Positions 34,956 through 43,883 of a stretch of DNA of 64,000 bases are shown piece by piece. The stretch is taken from contig NZ_JTJW01000008.1 of NCBI RefSeq assembly GCF_000805385.1, positions 434,001-498,000 on the forward strand, written 5' to 3'. The notes under the pieces were generated by a model, which saw only the letters and a list, made by a program, of their open reading frames with translations, did no database searches and had not been told where the DNA came from. Origin of the DNA: Mycolicibacterium setense. GTDB taxonomy: Bacteria > Actinomycetota > Actinomycetes > Mycobacteriales > Mycobacteriaceae. Each line of letters opens with the position of its first letter. The first letter of the stretch is position 1. The translations under genes were made by a program, and so were the position numbers.

Positions 34956-36128
34956 CTACCCCAGCAAGTCCCGGACGACCGCGTCAGCGAGCAGGCGACC
35001 ACGGTCGGTCAGCACCAGGGCATCGCGTTGCCGGAGGAGAAGCCCTTCACTACACAGCGTTTCGGCGCGAGCCAATTCGACAGTGTCGAGCAGCGCCACC
35101 GGGAGGCCATCACGGACCCTGACTCGCAGCATCACGTCCTCAACGTGCCGGTCAAGATCGTCGAGCTGTTCGAAATCGGCTATCGGCAGCCGATTTTCGG
35201 CGAGCGACTGCGCATAGGTATTGGGATGCTTGACATTCCACCAGCGGGTGGCGCCCAGGAAGCCGTGTGCTCCCGGTCCGGCCCCCCACCACTGGCCACC
35301 GTCCCAGTAGCCGAGGTTGTGCCGGCACTCCCCGCCCTCGCGACTCCAGTTCGACACCTCGTACCAGTGCAGGCCGGCCGCGGACAGCGCGGCATCGAGC
35401 AACTCGTAACGCTGCGCCAGGACGTCGTCGTCGGGCCGGGCGATCTCACCGCGGCGCACCCGACGGGCCAGCGCGGTGCCGTCCTCCACGATCAGCGAGT
35501 ACGCCGACACGTGGTCGACGCCGGCGCCCACGGCGACGTCGATCGACCGCCGCAGATCATCGTCGCTCTCCCCCGGTGTGCCGTAGATCAGGTCGATGCT
35601 GACGTGCTCGAATCCCGCGGCCCTGGCTTCCACGGCCGCTGCCGGTGCGCGCCCCGGGGAGTGCGTGCGGTCCAGCACCGCCAGCACCTGCGGCGCGGCC
35701 GACTGCATACCGAGAGAAATTCGGGTGTATCCGGCCTCACGCAGAGTCGCGAACATCTCCGGAGAGGTGGATTCCGGATTGGCCTCGGTGGTCACCTCGG
35801 CATCGACCGCCAGGTCGAAGTTGTCGCGGACCGCTCCGAGCACCGCGGCCAGGCCGGCACCGCCGAGCAGCGAGGGCGTGCCGCCGCCCACGAACACCGT
35901 CTGCACCGGCACGGAGCCGACGGTGGCCGCCGCCAGTCGCAGTTCGACGCGCAGCGCGGCCAGCCAGCCGTCAGGGCTGGCTCCCCCCAGCTCGGACGCC
36001 GTGTAGGTGTTGAAGTCGCAGTATCCGCATCGGGTGGCACAGAACGGGACATGGATGTAGATGCCGAACGCGCGTCCCGGCACGTATGCCAACTGGGGTT
36101 GGCCGGCGAGCTCGGTGCGCATGGTCAT
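34956..36128 (-). CDS. hemW: Radical SAM HemN/HemW-family protein
   Basis: This is a 390-aa radical SAM enzyme annotated as HemN in M. tuberculosis (Rv2388c). The N-terminal HVPFCATRCGYCDFNTYTA gives the CxxxCxxC iron-sulfur motif, followed by FVGGGTPSLL. These features are typical of the HemW heme-chaperone branch rather than true coproporphyrinogen oxidase. ATG 36128 is taken as start; ATG 36122, two codons later, is equally possible. The longer open frame upstream crosses the divergent sirA leader and is discarded. It is divergent from the sulfite reductase operon, whose sirohaem need may explain the pairing only loosely. Confidence 0.88.
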   Translation of the reverse strand: MTMRTELAGQPQLAYVPGRAFGIYIHVPFCATRCGYCDFNTYTASELGGASPDGWLAALRVELRLAAATVGSVPVQTVFVGGGTPSLLGGAGLAAVLGAVRDNFDLAVDAEVTTEANPESTSPEMFATLREAGYTRISLGMQSAAPQVLAVLDRTHSPGRAPAAAVEARAAGFEHVSIDLIYGTPGESDDDLRRSIDVAVGAGVDHVSAYSLIVEDGTALARRVRRGEIARPDDDVLAQRYELLDAALSAAGLHWYEVSNWSREGGECRHNLGYWDGGQWWGAGPGAHGFLGATRWWNVKHPNTYAQSLAENRLPIADFEQLDDLDRHVEDVMLRVRVRDGLPVALLDTVELARAETLCSEGLLLRQRDALVLTDRGRLLADAVVRDLLG

Positions 36129-36217
36129 GATCTGATTTTCCCAGACTGTCCAGCGACGACTTTTGCTCACCCTGAGCGCAAATATGGCCCGGTTAGGGCA
36201 GGTGACGACAATCGTGG

Positions 36218-36223
36218 CACAAT
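36218..36223 (+). promoter_or_regulatory. -10 element of the sirA leader transcript
   Basis: CACAAT lies 7 nt before the GTG of the leader peptide, the spacing expected if transcription starts on the start codon itself (leaderless mRNA). Confidence 0.55.
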
Positions 36224-36230
36224 GGCGGGC

Positions 36231-36338
36231 GTGACTGCCGCCCACAACAGCACCACCCGCGTACAGCTGGTGGCTCGTCGGCATGTCGATTACAAGCGCG
36301 TCTGTAGCTGTTGCTGTCTGCCTTGCATCATGCGTTGA
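36231..36338 (+). CDS. Leaderless Cys-rich leader peptide of sirA-cysH
   Basis: This 35-codon ORF starts at GTG 36231 and ends 113 bp before sirA. Its tail is RRHVDYKRVCSCCCLPCIMR, with five cysteines in eight residues. Leaderless poly-cysteine sORFs in M. smegmatis are established cysteine-responsive attenuators of sulfur operons, including one before the sulfite reductase gene. By that model, ribosomes stall at the Cys codons when Cys-tRNA is scarce, which opens the downstream ribosome-binding site. The spacer contains an 8-bp inverted repeat ending next to the sirA ribosome-binding site. Confidence 0.88.
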   Translation: MTAAHNSTTRVQLVARRHVDYKRVCSCCCLPCIMR

Positions 36339-36366
36339 TTTCGGACCCCGCCCGCCCCATAGTTTC

Positions 36367-36429
36367 AGCTGGCACCGGATCTGCGCCGCCGGACAGCCAC
36401 CGGTGATCTGCGCGGTCTGCATGCCAGCT
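36367..36429 (+). promoter_or_regulatory. Inverted repeat between leader and sirA
   Basis: AGCTGGCA (36367-36374) and TGCCAGCT (36422-36429) can pair, enclosing 47 nt. The right arm ends 9 nt before the GAGGAG ribosome-binding site at 36439-36444. This is a candidate for the attenuator structure coupled to the leader peptide. Confidence 0.5.
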
Positions 36430-36451
36430 CCTTTATCCGAGGAGCACAACA

Positions 36452-38140
36452 GTGACCACCCCCGAGGCACCTGCCAAGGCCGACCGGCCCGCCAAGCGCC
36501 CACGCGACGAAGGCCAGTGGGCGCTGGGCAACCGCGAGCCGCTCAATCACAACGAGCAGTTCAAGCAGGAAGACGACGCACTCAACGTGCGGGCCCGCAT
36601 CATCGACGTCTACTCGCGGGACGGCTTCGCCAGCATCGCCAAGGACGACCTGCGCGGCCGGTTCCGATGGATGGGTCTCTACACCCAGCGCACTGAGGGC
36701 TACGACGGCACCTTCACCGGTGACGACAACGCCGACCTGCTCGAGGCCGAGTACTTCATGATGCGGGTGCGCACCGACGGCAAGGCTCTCTCGGTCCAAG
36801 CCGTCCGCACCCTCGGACAGATCTCGGTCGACTTCGCGCGCGACAGCGCCGACATCACCGACCGGGAGAACCTGCAGTACCACTGGCTGCGCATCGAGGA
36901 CATCCCCGAGGTCTGGCGCCGCTTGGACGAGGTCGGCCTGCAGACCATGGAAGCCTGCGGCGACTGCCCGCGCGGCATGCTGGGCTCTCCCCTGGCCGGC
37001 GACTCGCTGGTCGAGGTGCTGGACCCGACACCGGCGCTGCGCGAGATCGAGCAGCGCTACATCGGCAGCCCGGAATTCTCCAACCTGCCCCGCAAGTTCA
37101 AGACGGCCGTCTCGGGCTTGCAGGACGTCGCCCACGAGATCAACGACGTGTCGTTCATCGGGGTCAACCACCCCGAGCACGGGCCCGGCCTGGATCTGTG
37201 GGTCGGCGGCGGGTTGTCCACCAACCCGATGCTGGCGCAGCGCGTCGGCGTGTGGGTGCCGCTCGAAGAGGTCGCCGAAGTGTGGGCGGGCGTGGTCGGT
37301 ATCTTCCGCGATTACGGTTACCGCCGCCTGCGGTCGAAGGCGAGGCTGAAGTTCCTGGTCAAAGACTGGGGCGTAGAAAAGTTTCGGGAAATTCTCGAGA
37401 CGGAATACCTGCACCGCAAGCTGCACGACGGCCCGGCTCCCGAGCAGGTGCCGCACACCGTCGACCACGTGGGTGTGCAAAAGATCCGCAACGGCCTCAA
37501 CGCGGTCGGCGTCTCGGCGATCGCCGGACGTGTTTCGGGCACCATCCTGACCAAGGTGGCCGATCTGATGGAGGCCGCCGGCTCGGATCGCGCGCGCCTG
37601 ACCGCCTACCAGAAGCTGATCATCCTGGACGTGCCCGACGACAAGTTGGATGCCCTGCGCACCGGTCTGGATGCCCTGGGCCTGCAGTCGCAGCCATCGC
37701 ACTGGCGTCAGAACCTGATGGCCTGCACCGGTATCGAGTACTGCAAGCTCAGCTTCGCCGACACCCGCGGCCGCGCTCAGCACCTCGTTCCCGAACTCGA
37801 GGCACGACTGGGCGACCTCAACGCGGAGCTCGATGTGCCGGTCACCGTCAACATCAACGGCTGCCCCAACTCGTGCGCCCGCATCCAGGTCGCCGACATC
37901 GGTTTCAAGGGCCAGATGGTGGACGACGGCAACGGCCCCGAGGAGGGCTTCCAGGTGCACCTCGGCGGCAGCCTCGGGCTGGACAGCGGTTTCGGGCGCA
38001 AACTGCGCCAGCACAAGGTGCTGGCCACCGAACTCGGCGACTACATCGAGCGGGTTGTCCGCAACTTCGTGAAACAACGCGAGAGCGGCGAGCGTTTCGC
38101 CCAGTGGGCCATCCGGGCCGATGAAGGTGACTTGCGATGA
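36452..38140 (+). CDS. sirA: Ferredoxin-sulfite reductase
   Basis: This enzyme reduces sulfite to sulfide with six electrons from ferredoxin, using sirohaem and a 4Fe-4S cluster (M. tuberculosis SirA/NirA, Rv2391). The 562-aa protein has cluster cysteines C425, C431, C471 and C475 (CTGIEYC, NGCPNSC). It also has Tyr77 and Cys169, the positions matching the Tyr69-Cys161 covalent crosslink of the M. tuberculosis enzyme. GTG 36452 is preceded by GAGGAG. It leads the operon with cysH and the chelatase and is probably controlled by the upstream leader peptide. Confidence 0.95.
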   Translation: MTTPEAPAKADRPAKRPRDEGQWALGNREPLNHNEQFKQEDDALNVRARIIDVYSRDGFASIAKDDLRGRFRWMGLYTQRTEGYDGTFTGDDNADLLEAEYFMMRVRTDGKALSVQAVRTLGQISVDFARDSADITDRENLQYHWLRIEDIPEVWRRLDEVGLQTMEACGDCPRGMLGSPLAGDSLVEVLDPTPALREIEQRYIGSPEFSNLPRKFKTAVSGLQDVAHEINDVSFIGVNHPEHGPGLDLWVGGGLSTNPMLAQRVGVWVPLEEVAEVWAGVVGIFRDYGYRRLRSKARLKFLVKDWGVEKFREILETEYLHRKLHDGPAPEQVPHTVDHVGVQKIRNGLNAVGVSAIAGRVSGTILTKVADLMEAAGSDRARLTAYQKLIILDVPDDKLDALRTGLDALGLQSQPSHWRQNLMACTGIEYCKLSFADTRGRAQHLVPELEARLGDLNAELDVPVTVNINGCPNSCARIQVADIGFKGQMVDDGNGPEEGFQVHLGGSLGLDSGFGRKLRQHKVLATELGDYIERVVRNFVKQRESGERFAQWAIRADEGDLR

Positions 38141-38180
38141 GCCGCTTGCGCGAAGAGCGGACAGACGAGGTGATGACGAG

Positions 38181-38882
38181 GTGACTGACTTGACGGATAT
38201 CGACCTTCAAGCGTTGGCCGAGCGGGGCGCGGCCGAGCTGGCCGACGCGAGCGCCGAGGAACTCCTGCGCTGGACCGACAAGCACTTCGGTGGCAATTAC
38301 GTGGTGGCCTCGAACATGCAGGATGCGGTCCTGGTCGAGATGGCGGCCAAGGTGCGCCCCGGTGTCGACGTACTCTTCCTCGACACCGGCTACCACTTCG
38401 CCGAGACCATCGGCACCCGCGACGCCGTGGAGCAGGTGTACGGCGTGAACGTGGTGAACGTCCGCCCCGAGAACACCGTGGCTCAGCAGGACGAGCTGCA
38501 CGGCAAGGACCTGTTCGCCCGCGACGCCGCGGCCTGCTGCCGGATGCGCAAGGTCGAGCCGCTGGGAAAGGCTCTGGCCGGCTACACCGCCTGGGTCACC
38601 GGTATCCGCCGCGTCGAAGCACCGACGCGCGCCAACGCCCCGCTGATCAGCTGGGACGCCGCGTTCGGACTGGTGAAGATCAACCCGATCGCGGCCTGGT
38701 CCGATGAGGACATGCAGGCCTACATCGAGGCCAACGACATCCTGGTCAATCCCCTTGTCTACGACGGCTATCCGTCCATCGGGTGTGCACCGTGCACGAC
38801 CAAGCCGGCCGAGGGCGCCGATCCCCGCAGCGGTCGGTGGGCCGGCCAGGCCAAGACGGAGTGCGGGCTGCACGCCTCGTGA
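38181..38882 (+). CDS. cysH: APS reductase (assimilatory)
   Basis: CysH reduces adenosine 5'-phosphosulfate to sulfite with thioredoxin. The 233-aa protein has the paired cluster cysteines C119-C120 and C202-x2-C205 and the catalytic Cys228 in TECGLH, which together mark the 4Fe-4S, APS-specific form. GTG 38181 is chosen over the longer frame from 38121, which would run back into sirA. The gap to sirA is 40 bp, and the chelatase gene follows 7 bp downstream. Confidence 0.95.
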   Translation: MTDLTDIDLQALAERGAAELADASAEELLRWTDKHFGGNYVVASNMQDAVLVEMAAKVRPGVDVLFLDTGYHFAETIGTRDAVEQVYGVNVVNVRPENTVAQQDELHGKDLFARDAAACCRMRKVEPLGKALAGYTAWVTGIRRVEAPTRANAPLISWDAAFGLVKINPIAAWSDEDMQAYIEANDILVNPLVYDGYPSIGCAPCTTKPAEGADPRSGRWAGQAKTECGLHAS

Positions 38883-38889
38883 GGCATCT

Positions 38890-39603
38890 GTGACGCTCGT
38901 TCTCACAGCACACGGCAGCGCGGACCCGCGTTCGTCGGCGAACGCGCACGCCATCGGCGGGCATCTGCGTCGTCTGCTGCCCGACACCGAGGTAAGGGTC
39001 GCGTTCTGTGAGCAGAACGCACCCAACCTCACCGAGGTGCTGCCCGATGTCGAGCCCGGCGCCGTGGTCGTGCCGCTGCTCCTGGGCAGCGCCTATCACG
39101 CCCGGATCGACATTCCCGAGCTGATCGCCAACTCCGGCGCAGAGGTGACCCAGGCCGATGTGCTCGGCGATGATCCCCGCCTGCTGCAGGTGGTGCGCGA
39201 ACGGCTGACCGCGGTGGGAGTGTCCCGATTCGACGCCGATCTCGGGGTGATCCTGGCCGGTGTCGGCTCGTCGCATCCGGCCGCCAATGCGCGGACCGCT
39301 GTCCTGGCCGGTGCATTGGCCGACGGCACCCGCTGGGCCGGTACCCAGGTGGCGTTCGCCACAGGACAGAGTCCGTCCCTGCCCGAGGCCGTCGATCGGT
39401 TGCACCAACGCGGCGCCCGCCGCCTGGTGATCGCCCCATGGTTCCTGGCCCATGGTCGCATCACCGACCGGGTTTACGAATTCGCTTGTGCCGCAGGCAT
39501 TCCTATGGCCGATCCGCTGGGCGCGCACCGCCTGGTGGCGGCCACCGTGCTGGATCGCTACGAAGAGGCGCTGGCGGCGCGCAGCGCCGGCTTCGCCGCC
39601 TGA
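38890..39603 (+). CDS. CbiX/SirB-type sirohydrochlorin chelatase
   Basis: This 237-aa protein has two CbiX-like halves (TAHGSADPR; VGSSHPAANAR) with metal-binding histidines in AYHARIDIP and PWFLAHGRITDR. The family inserts ferrous iron or cobalt into sirohydrochlorin. Next to sulfite reductase its likely job is making sirohaem for SirA. It corresponds to Rv2393 (che1). GTG 38890 starts 7 bp after the cysH stop, so it is in the same operon, which ends at the strong terminator downstream. Confidence 0.9.
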   Translation: MTLVLTAHGSADPRSSANAHAIGGHLRRLLPDTEVRVAFCEQNAPNLTEVLPDVEPGAVVVPLLLGSAYHARIDIPELIANSGAEVTQADVLGDDPRLLQVVRERLTAVGVSRFDADLGVILAGVGSSHPAANARTAVLAGALADGTRWAGTQVAFATGQSPSLPEAVDRLHQRGARRLVIAPWFLAHGRITDRVYEFACAAGIPMADPLGAHRLVAATVLDRYEEALAARSAGFAA

Positions 39604-39625
39604 CGCTTCCGCTCACCGAGCAATC

Positions 39626-39652
39626 ACGCCCCCGGGCACCGCCCGGGGGCGT
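39626..39652 (+). terminator. Strong hairpin terminator after chelatase gene
   Basis: ACGCCCCCGGGC (39626-39637) and GCCCGGGGGCGT (39641-39652) form a perfect 12-bp stem with a 3-nt loop, followed by CTTC rather than a long T tract, as is usual in mycobacteria. Confidence 0.75.
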
Positions 39653-39662
39653 CTTCATCGGC

Positions 39663-39690
39663 TTGACTCCTATACCCCAAGGGGTATATT
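39663..39690 (+). promoter_or_regulatory. Promoter of the sulfide operon
   Basis: TTGACT (39663-39668) and TATATT (39685-39690) are spaced 16 bp apart, a good housekeeping-type promoter. The spacer and -10 are occupied by an ATACCCC-type palindrome, so repressor binding would exclude RNA polymerase. Confidence 0.75.
39672..39687. promoter_or_regulatory. cstO: CstR/CsoR-type operator 1
   Basis: ATACCCCAAGGGGTAT is a perfect 16-bp palindrome of the kind bound by CsoR-fold repressors. It lies between the -35 and -10 of the cstB promoter. Confidence 0.8.
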
Positions 39691-39703
39691 CGGATCTATT
39701 GGC

Positions 39704-39719
39704 ATACCCCCCTAGGTAT
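39704..39719. promoter_or_regulatory. cstO: CstR/CsoR-type operator 2
   Basis: ATACCCCCCTAGGTAT is an imperfect copy of the same palindrome, 32 bp downstream of operator 1 and 29 bp before cstB. Confidence 0.6.
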
Positions 39720-39747
39720 ACAGAACCGCCCACTGAGGAGTTGAACA

Positions 39748-41127
39748 ATGAAGTTCATCCAGTACTACCTGGACTGTCTGTCCCACGCGTCGTACCTCAT
39801 CGGCGATGAGTCCACCGGTCGCGCTGTCGTCGTCGACCCGCAGCGCGACGTCTCCGAGTACGTCGCCGACGCCGAGAAGTTCGGCATGCGGATCACCCAC
39901 GTGATCGAGACTCACTTCCACGCCGATTTCCTGTCCGGCCACCTCGAGCTGGCCGAGGCCGCCGGTGCCGAGATCGTGTACTCGTCGGTCGCCAAGCCGG
40001 AGTTCGATCACCTGGGAGTCGAAGACGGCCAACGCATTTCACTGGGCGAGGTGGTACTGGAATTCCGCCACACGCCGGGACACACCCCGGAATCGATGAG
40101 CATCGTGGTCTACGAACGTGCCGATGACGCAGTGCCGTACGGCGTCCTGACCGGAGACACGCTGTTCATCGGCGACGTCGGCCGGCCCGACCTGCTGGCT
40201 TCGATCGGTTTCACCCGTGACGAGCTGGCCGACAAGCTCTACCACTCGCTGCACGAGAAGCTGTTGCCGCTACCCGATGCCACCCGCGTCTTCCCAGCGC
40301 ATGGTGCGGGCTCGGCCTGCGGCAAGAACCTGTCCACCGAACTGTCGTCCACCATCGGTGAGCAGAAGCAGACCAACTACGCCCTGCGGGCACCCGACAA
40401 GCAGTCATTCATCGAGCTGGTCACCGCCGGCCAGCCGCCGGCCCCAGGCTATTTCGTGTACGACGCGATCCTGAACCGCAAGGACCGCGCGTTGCTCGAC
40501 GAGGAGGCGACACCCGAGGCGCTCGACTACCGTCAGCTCACCGGCGCCGTGGCAGGCGGAGCCATGTTGATCGATGGCCGCAGCCCCGAGGATTTCGCTC
40601 TGGGCCACCTGCGCAACGCGATCAACATCGGGCTGGCCGGGCGCTACGCCGAATTCGCCGGGTCGGTGGTCAAGCCCGACGCCGACATCGTGCTGATCAC
40701 CGACCCGGGCGAGGAACGGGAAGGCAAGAACCGCCTGGCCCGCATCGGATTCGACCGGGTGCTGGGTTACGTCCAGGATCCCGAGCGGATGATGTTCGAA
40801 CACTCCGACGATGTGACGGTGGCCTCACGGTTGACGGCCACCGCCTTCGCCGAGCGCGCCGCCACTGTTGAAGGCCTGCAGATCGTCGACGTGCGCAATC
40901 CCGGCGAGACCCCGGCGGGCATGGTCCCGGGCGCGGTCAACATCCCGGTGGGTCAGCTGCCCGAGCGGACCGGCGAATTGGATCCCACGCGCCCCACCGT
41001 GGTCTACTGCGCCGGCGGCTACCGCTCATCGGTGGCGGCCAGCCTGCTGCGCCGGCGCGGCTTCACCGATGTCAGCGACATCCTGGGTGGCTACGGCGCC
41101 TGGGCGGACAGCACTCAGACCGCCTGA
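39748..41127 (+). CDS. cstB: Persulfide dioxygenase-rhodanese fusion (CstB-like)
   Basis: This is a 459-aa fusion. The N-terminal metallo-beta-lactamase domain has the iron ligands THFHADFLSGH (His56, His58, Asp60), as in ETHE1 persulfide dioxygenases. A middle rhodanese domain lacks the catalytic Cys (VLITDPGEE). A C-terminal rhodanese keeps it (VVYCAGGYRS). The order persulfide dioxygenase, pseudo-rhodanese, active rhodanese is that of Staphylococcus aureus CstB, which turns persulfides into thiosulfate. GAGGAG lies upstream of ATG 39748. It is the first gene of the operon with sqr, rhodanese, tauE and cstR. Confidence 0.92.
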   Translation: MKFIQYYLDCLSHASYLIGDESTGRAVVVDPQRDVSEYVADAEKFGMRITHVIETHFHADFLSGHLELAEAAGAEIVYSSVAKPEFDHLGVEDGQRISLGEVVLEFRHTPGHTPESMSIVVYERADDAVPYGVLTGDTLFIGDVGRPDLLASIGFTRDELADKLYHSLHEKLLPLPDATRVFPAHGAGSACGKNLSTELSSTIGEQKQTNYALRAPDKQSFIELVTAGQPPAPGYFVYDAILNRKDRALLDEEATPEALDYRQLTGAVAGGAMLIDGRSPEDFALGHLRNAINIGLAGRYAEFAGSVVKPDADIVLITDPGEEREGKNRLARIGFDRVLGYVQDPERMMFEHSDDVTVASRLTATAFAERAATVEGLQIVDVRNPGETPAGMVPGAVNIPVGQLPERTGELDPTRPTVVYCAGGYRSSVAASLLRRRGFTDVSDILGGYGAWADSTQTA

Positions 41128-41208
41128 GCCGCACAAACCAGCACTGCGGCCGAGCCGCACCGATCAACACAGCGCAAACCGTCTGAGAGACAGGAGCACA
41201 GAACAACC

Positions 41209-42420
41209 ATGCCCACCCCACACAAGCACGAGGTGCTGATCATCGGCGGCGGCACGGCCGGAATCACCGTGGCGGCCCGGTTGCTGCGCAAGCACTACAC
41301 CGATGTGGCGATCATCGAACCGTCCGACAAGCACTATTACCAGCCGTTGTGGACGCTGGTCGGCGGCGGACAGGCGACGGCCGCCGAAACCGAGCGTGCC
41401 GAAGCATCGGTGATGCCGCGGGGTGCCACCTGGATCAAAAGTGCCGCCACATCCGTCGATCCGGACGCAAACCAGGTCACGTGTGCCGATGGTGCAACCT
41501 ACTCCTACGACGTGCTGGTGGTGGCTCCGGGCATCCAGCTCGACTGGGAACGCACCGAGGGCCTGACCGACACGCTCGGCAAAGACGGCGTCTCGTCGAA
41601 CTACCGCTTCGACCTCGCCCCGCGCACATGGGAATTCATCCGCAACACTCGATCCGGGACGGCGGTGTTCACCATGCCGTCGGGGCCGATCAAGTGCGCC
41701 GGCGCGCCCCAGAAGATCGCGTACCTGGCGTGCGACCACTGGCGGCGCCAGGGTGTGCTCGACGACATCGACGTGCACCTGGTGGTCCCGACCCCGCGGA
41801 TCTTCGGCATCCCCGCGATCGCCGACAACCTGGACAAGGTCATCGCCGACTACGGCATCCAGCTGCACACCGGAAGTGAGGTGCGGTCCATCGATTCGGC
41901 GGCTCGCAAGGTGACCATGATCAACCTCGCGGCCGGCACCGAGACCACTCTGCCCTACGACGTGCTGCACGCGGTCCCCCATCAATCGGCGCCCGACTGG
42001 ATCAAGGCCAGCCCGCTGTCCACGAGCCATGTCGGCGGGGACGCCAACGGTTATGTGGACATCGACAAGCACACGATGCAGCACGTGCGTTACCCGAATG
42101 TTTTCGCCCTCGGCGATGCGGGATCGTCGCCGAACTCGAAAACCGGTGCGGCCATTCGCAAGCAGGCACTCGCCGTGGTGGACAACATCGGCGCGGTGCG
42201 CAGCGGGCGTCCGCTGCCCGGGACCTACGACGGCTATGCCTCGTGCCCGATCGTCACGTCCTCACGCGACATGCTGCTCGCCGAGTTCGATTACGACTTC
42301 GCACTCAAACCGTCCTTCCCCCTGCTCGATCCGGTCAAGCCCCACCGGCCGTACTGGCTGCTGAAGAAGTACGGGCTGCCCGCCATGTACTGGAACCTCA
42401 TGTTGAAAGGCCTGGCCTGA
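41209..42420 (+). CDS. sqr: Sulfide:quinone oxidoreductase
   Basis: This FAD enzyme oxidises sulfide to persulfide and passes electrons to the quinone pool at the membrane. The 403-aa protein has the dinucleotide-binding GGGTAG (13-18), a conserved SGPIKCAGAPQKI segment with Cys163 as in type II SQR, and Cys175. Its C-terminal membrane-associating part is hydrophobic/aromatic (PYWLLKKYGLPAMYW). The persulfide it makes is the substrate of the upstream CstB-like enzyme. The next gene starts on its stop codon (TGATG). Confidence 0.92.
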   Translation: MPTPHKHEVLIIGGGTAGITVAARLLRKHYTDVAIIEPSDKHYYQPLWTLVGGGQATAAETERAEASVMPRGATWIKSAATSVDPDANQVTCADGATYSYDVLVVAPGIQLDWERTEGLTDTLGKDGVSSNYRFDLAPRTWEFIRNTRSGTAVFTMPSGPIKCAGAPQKIAYLACDHWRRQGVLDDIDVHLVVPTPRIFGIPAIADNLDKVIADYGIQLHTGSEVRSIDSAARKVTMINLAAGTETTLPYDVLHAVPHQSAPDWIKASPLSTSHVGGDANGYVDIDKHTMQHVRYPNVFALGDAGSSPNSKTGAAIRKQALAVVDNIGAVRSGRPLPGTYDGYASCPIVTSSRDMLLAEFDYDFALKPSFPLLDPVKPHRPYWLLKKYGLPAMYWNLMLKGLA

Positions 42421-43016
42421 TGTCCACCTCGTCGATCATCGGCGCTGCCGAACTCAACGAACTCAAGCAGGCCGGTGCCGGCCCACGGCTGATCGACGTA
42501 CGCACACCCGGCGAGTTCGAAACCGCCCATATCCCGGGCGCTTACAACGTGCCATTGGATCTGCTGCAGGAGCACCGGGACGAGATCGCCCAGCACCTCG
42601 ACGAGGACGTGGTGCTGATCTGCCGCTCCGGGCAGCGGGCGAGCACCGCCGGCCAGACCTTGCGCGATGCGGGTCTGCCGAATGTCGCGATCCTCGACGG
42701 CGGCATGACCGCCTGGCAGAACAAGGGTTTCGAGATTCGCCGTGGCGCACAGCGCTGGGAACTGGAGCGCCAGGTCCGACTGGTGGCGGGGTCGGTCGTG
42801 CTGAGCAGCGTCCTGGGCAGCATCGCCGCCCCGAAGCTGAAGTGGGTCGCCGCGGCGATCGGGGCCGGGTTGACCACCGCGGCTCTGACGAACACCTGCG
42901 CGATGGGCATGATGCTGTCGAAGTTGCCATACAACCGGGGTGGGTCCTGTGATGCCCGCAGCATCGTGGAGCAGCTGATCGGTTCCGAACAAACAGCTTC
43001 CGGCGCGTTGGCATGA
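42420..43016 (+). CDS. Rhodanese with C-terminal membrane segment
   Basis: The 198-aa protein combines a single rhodanese domain (LIDVRTPGEFETAHIPGA; catalytic Cys in LICRSGQRAS near residue 63) with a C-terminal hydrophobic region of about 60 residues that can span the membrane twice (DUF2892-like). It probably carries sulfane sulfur between SQR and the other operon enzymes at the inner membrane. In place and domain type it is the nearest counterpart of CstA, though it lacks the extra CstA domains. It is translationally coupled at both ends (TGATG before, ATGA after). Confidence 0.88.
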   Translation: MSTSSIIGAAELNELKQAGAGPRLIDVRTPGEFETAHIPGAYNVPLDLLQEHRDEIAQHLDEDVVLICRSGQRASTAGQTLRDAGLPNVAILDGGMTAWQNKGFEIRRGAQRWELERQVRLVAGSVVLSSVLGSIAAPKLKWVAAAIGAGLTTAALTNTCAMGMMLSKLPYNRGGSCDARSIVEQLIGSEQTASGALA

Positions 43017-43873
43017 TCGCAGTCGCCGTCGCGCTGGCCGTCCTGGTCGGGGTGTCCCTCGGGCTTCTCGGCGGCGGCGGCTCGATCCTGACCGTTCCCC
43101 TGCTGGCCTACGTGGCGGGCATGGAGGCCAAGGAGGCGATCGCCACCTCGCTGCTGGTCGTCGGGGTCACCAGCGTGGTCAGCATGTTGTCACATGCGCG
43201 CGCCGGCCGAGTGCGATGGCGCAGCGGCCTGATGTTCGGGGCAGCCGGCATGGCCGGTGCGTACCTGGGCGGACTGCTGAGCTACGTCGTGCCCGGATCG
43301 GTACTGCTGACCGCGTTCACGGTGGTGATGATCGCCACGGGGATCGCAATGATCAAGGGCCGCAAGGCATGCGAGCCGACGACGCGGACGATGCCGGTCG
43401 CCAGGGTACTGCTGATGGGGCTGGGAGTCGGGGTGGTGACCGGCGCCGTCGGAGCCGGCGGCGGTTTCCTGGTGGTGCCTGCCTTGGCACTGCTGGGCGG
43501 GCTGCCCATGCCCGTCGCGGTGGGAACCTCGTTGCTGGTGATCGCGATGAACTCGGCCGCGGGCCTGGCCGGGCACCTGAGCACCGTGCCGATCGACTGG
43601 ACGATCGCCGGTGCGGTCACCGCCGCGGCAGTGCTGGGCAGCCTTCTGGGCACCCGCCTGACCGCCCACGTCGACCCCGACGCGGTGCGCCGGGCGTTCG
43701 GCTGGTTCGTGTTGCTGATGGCATCGCTGATCCTCGGCCAGGAGGTCCACCCCGCCGTCGGGCTCACCACGGCCGGCCTGACCGTGGTGGCCGGCCTCGG
43801 CAACCTCAGCTGCGCCAGGCTGGGATGGTGTCCGCTGCGATGGATTTTCGGTCCACCCGCTACGACAACATGA
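43013..43873 (+). CDS. tauE: TauE/SafE-family sulfite/sulfonate exporter
   Basis: This 286-aa integral membrane protein has about eight hydrophobic spans and the twin glycine-rich repeats typical of TauE/SafE (LGLLGGGGSILTVPLL near 18-33; TGAVGAGGGFLVVPAL near 142-157). In cst-type operons it is thought to export sulfite or related sulfur anions produced during sulfide oxidation. ATG overlaps the previous stop (ATGA). Confidence 0.9.
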   Translation: MIAVAVALAVLVGVSLGLLGGGGSILTVPLLAYVAGMEAKEAIATSLLVVGVTSVVSMLSHARAGRVRWRSGLMFGAAGMAGAYLGGLLSYVVPGSVLLTAFTVVMIATGIAMIKGRKACEPTTRTMPVARVLLMGLGVGVVTGAVGAGGGFLVVPALALLGGLPMPVAVGTSLLVIAMNSAAGLAGHLSTVPIDWTIAGAVTAAAVLGSLLGTRLTAHVDPDAVRRAFGWFVLLMASLILGQEVHPAVGLTTAGLTVVAGLGNLSCARLGWCPLRWIFGPPATTT

Positions 43874-43883
43874 CCATACAGAT

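Noticed and set aside
36186..36204. Possible IdeR half-site (GGTTAGGGCA) upstream of the sirA leader
   Set aside because: Only the left half resembles the consensus, and the genes concern sulfur, not iron. Likely chance.
34719..36230. Plus-strand ORF running through the hemW antisense strand into the leader peptide
   Set aside because: Only its last 35 codons make sense, as the leaderless Cys leader; the remainder is shadow of hemW.
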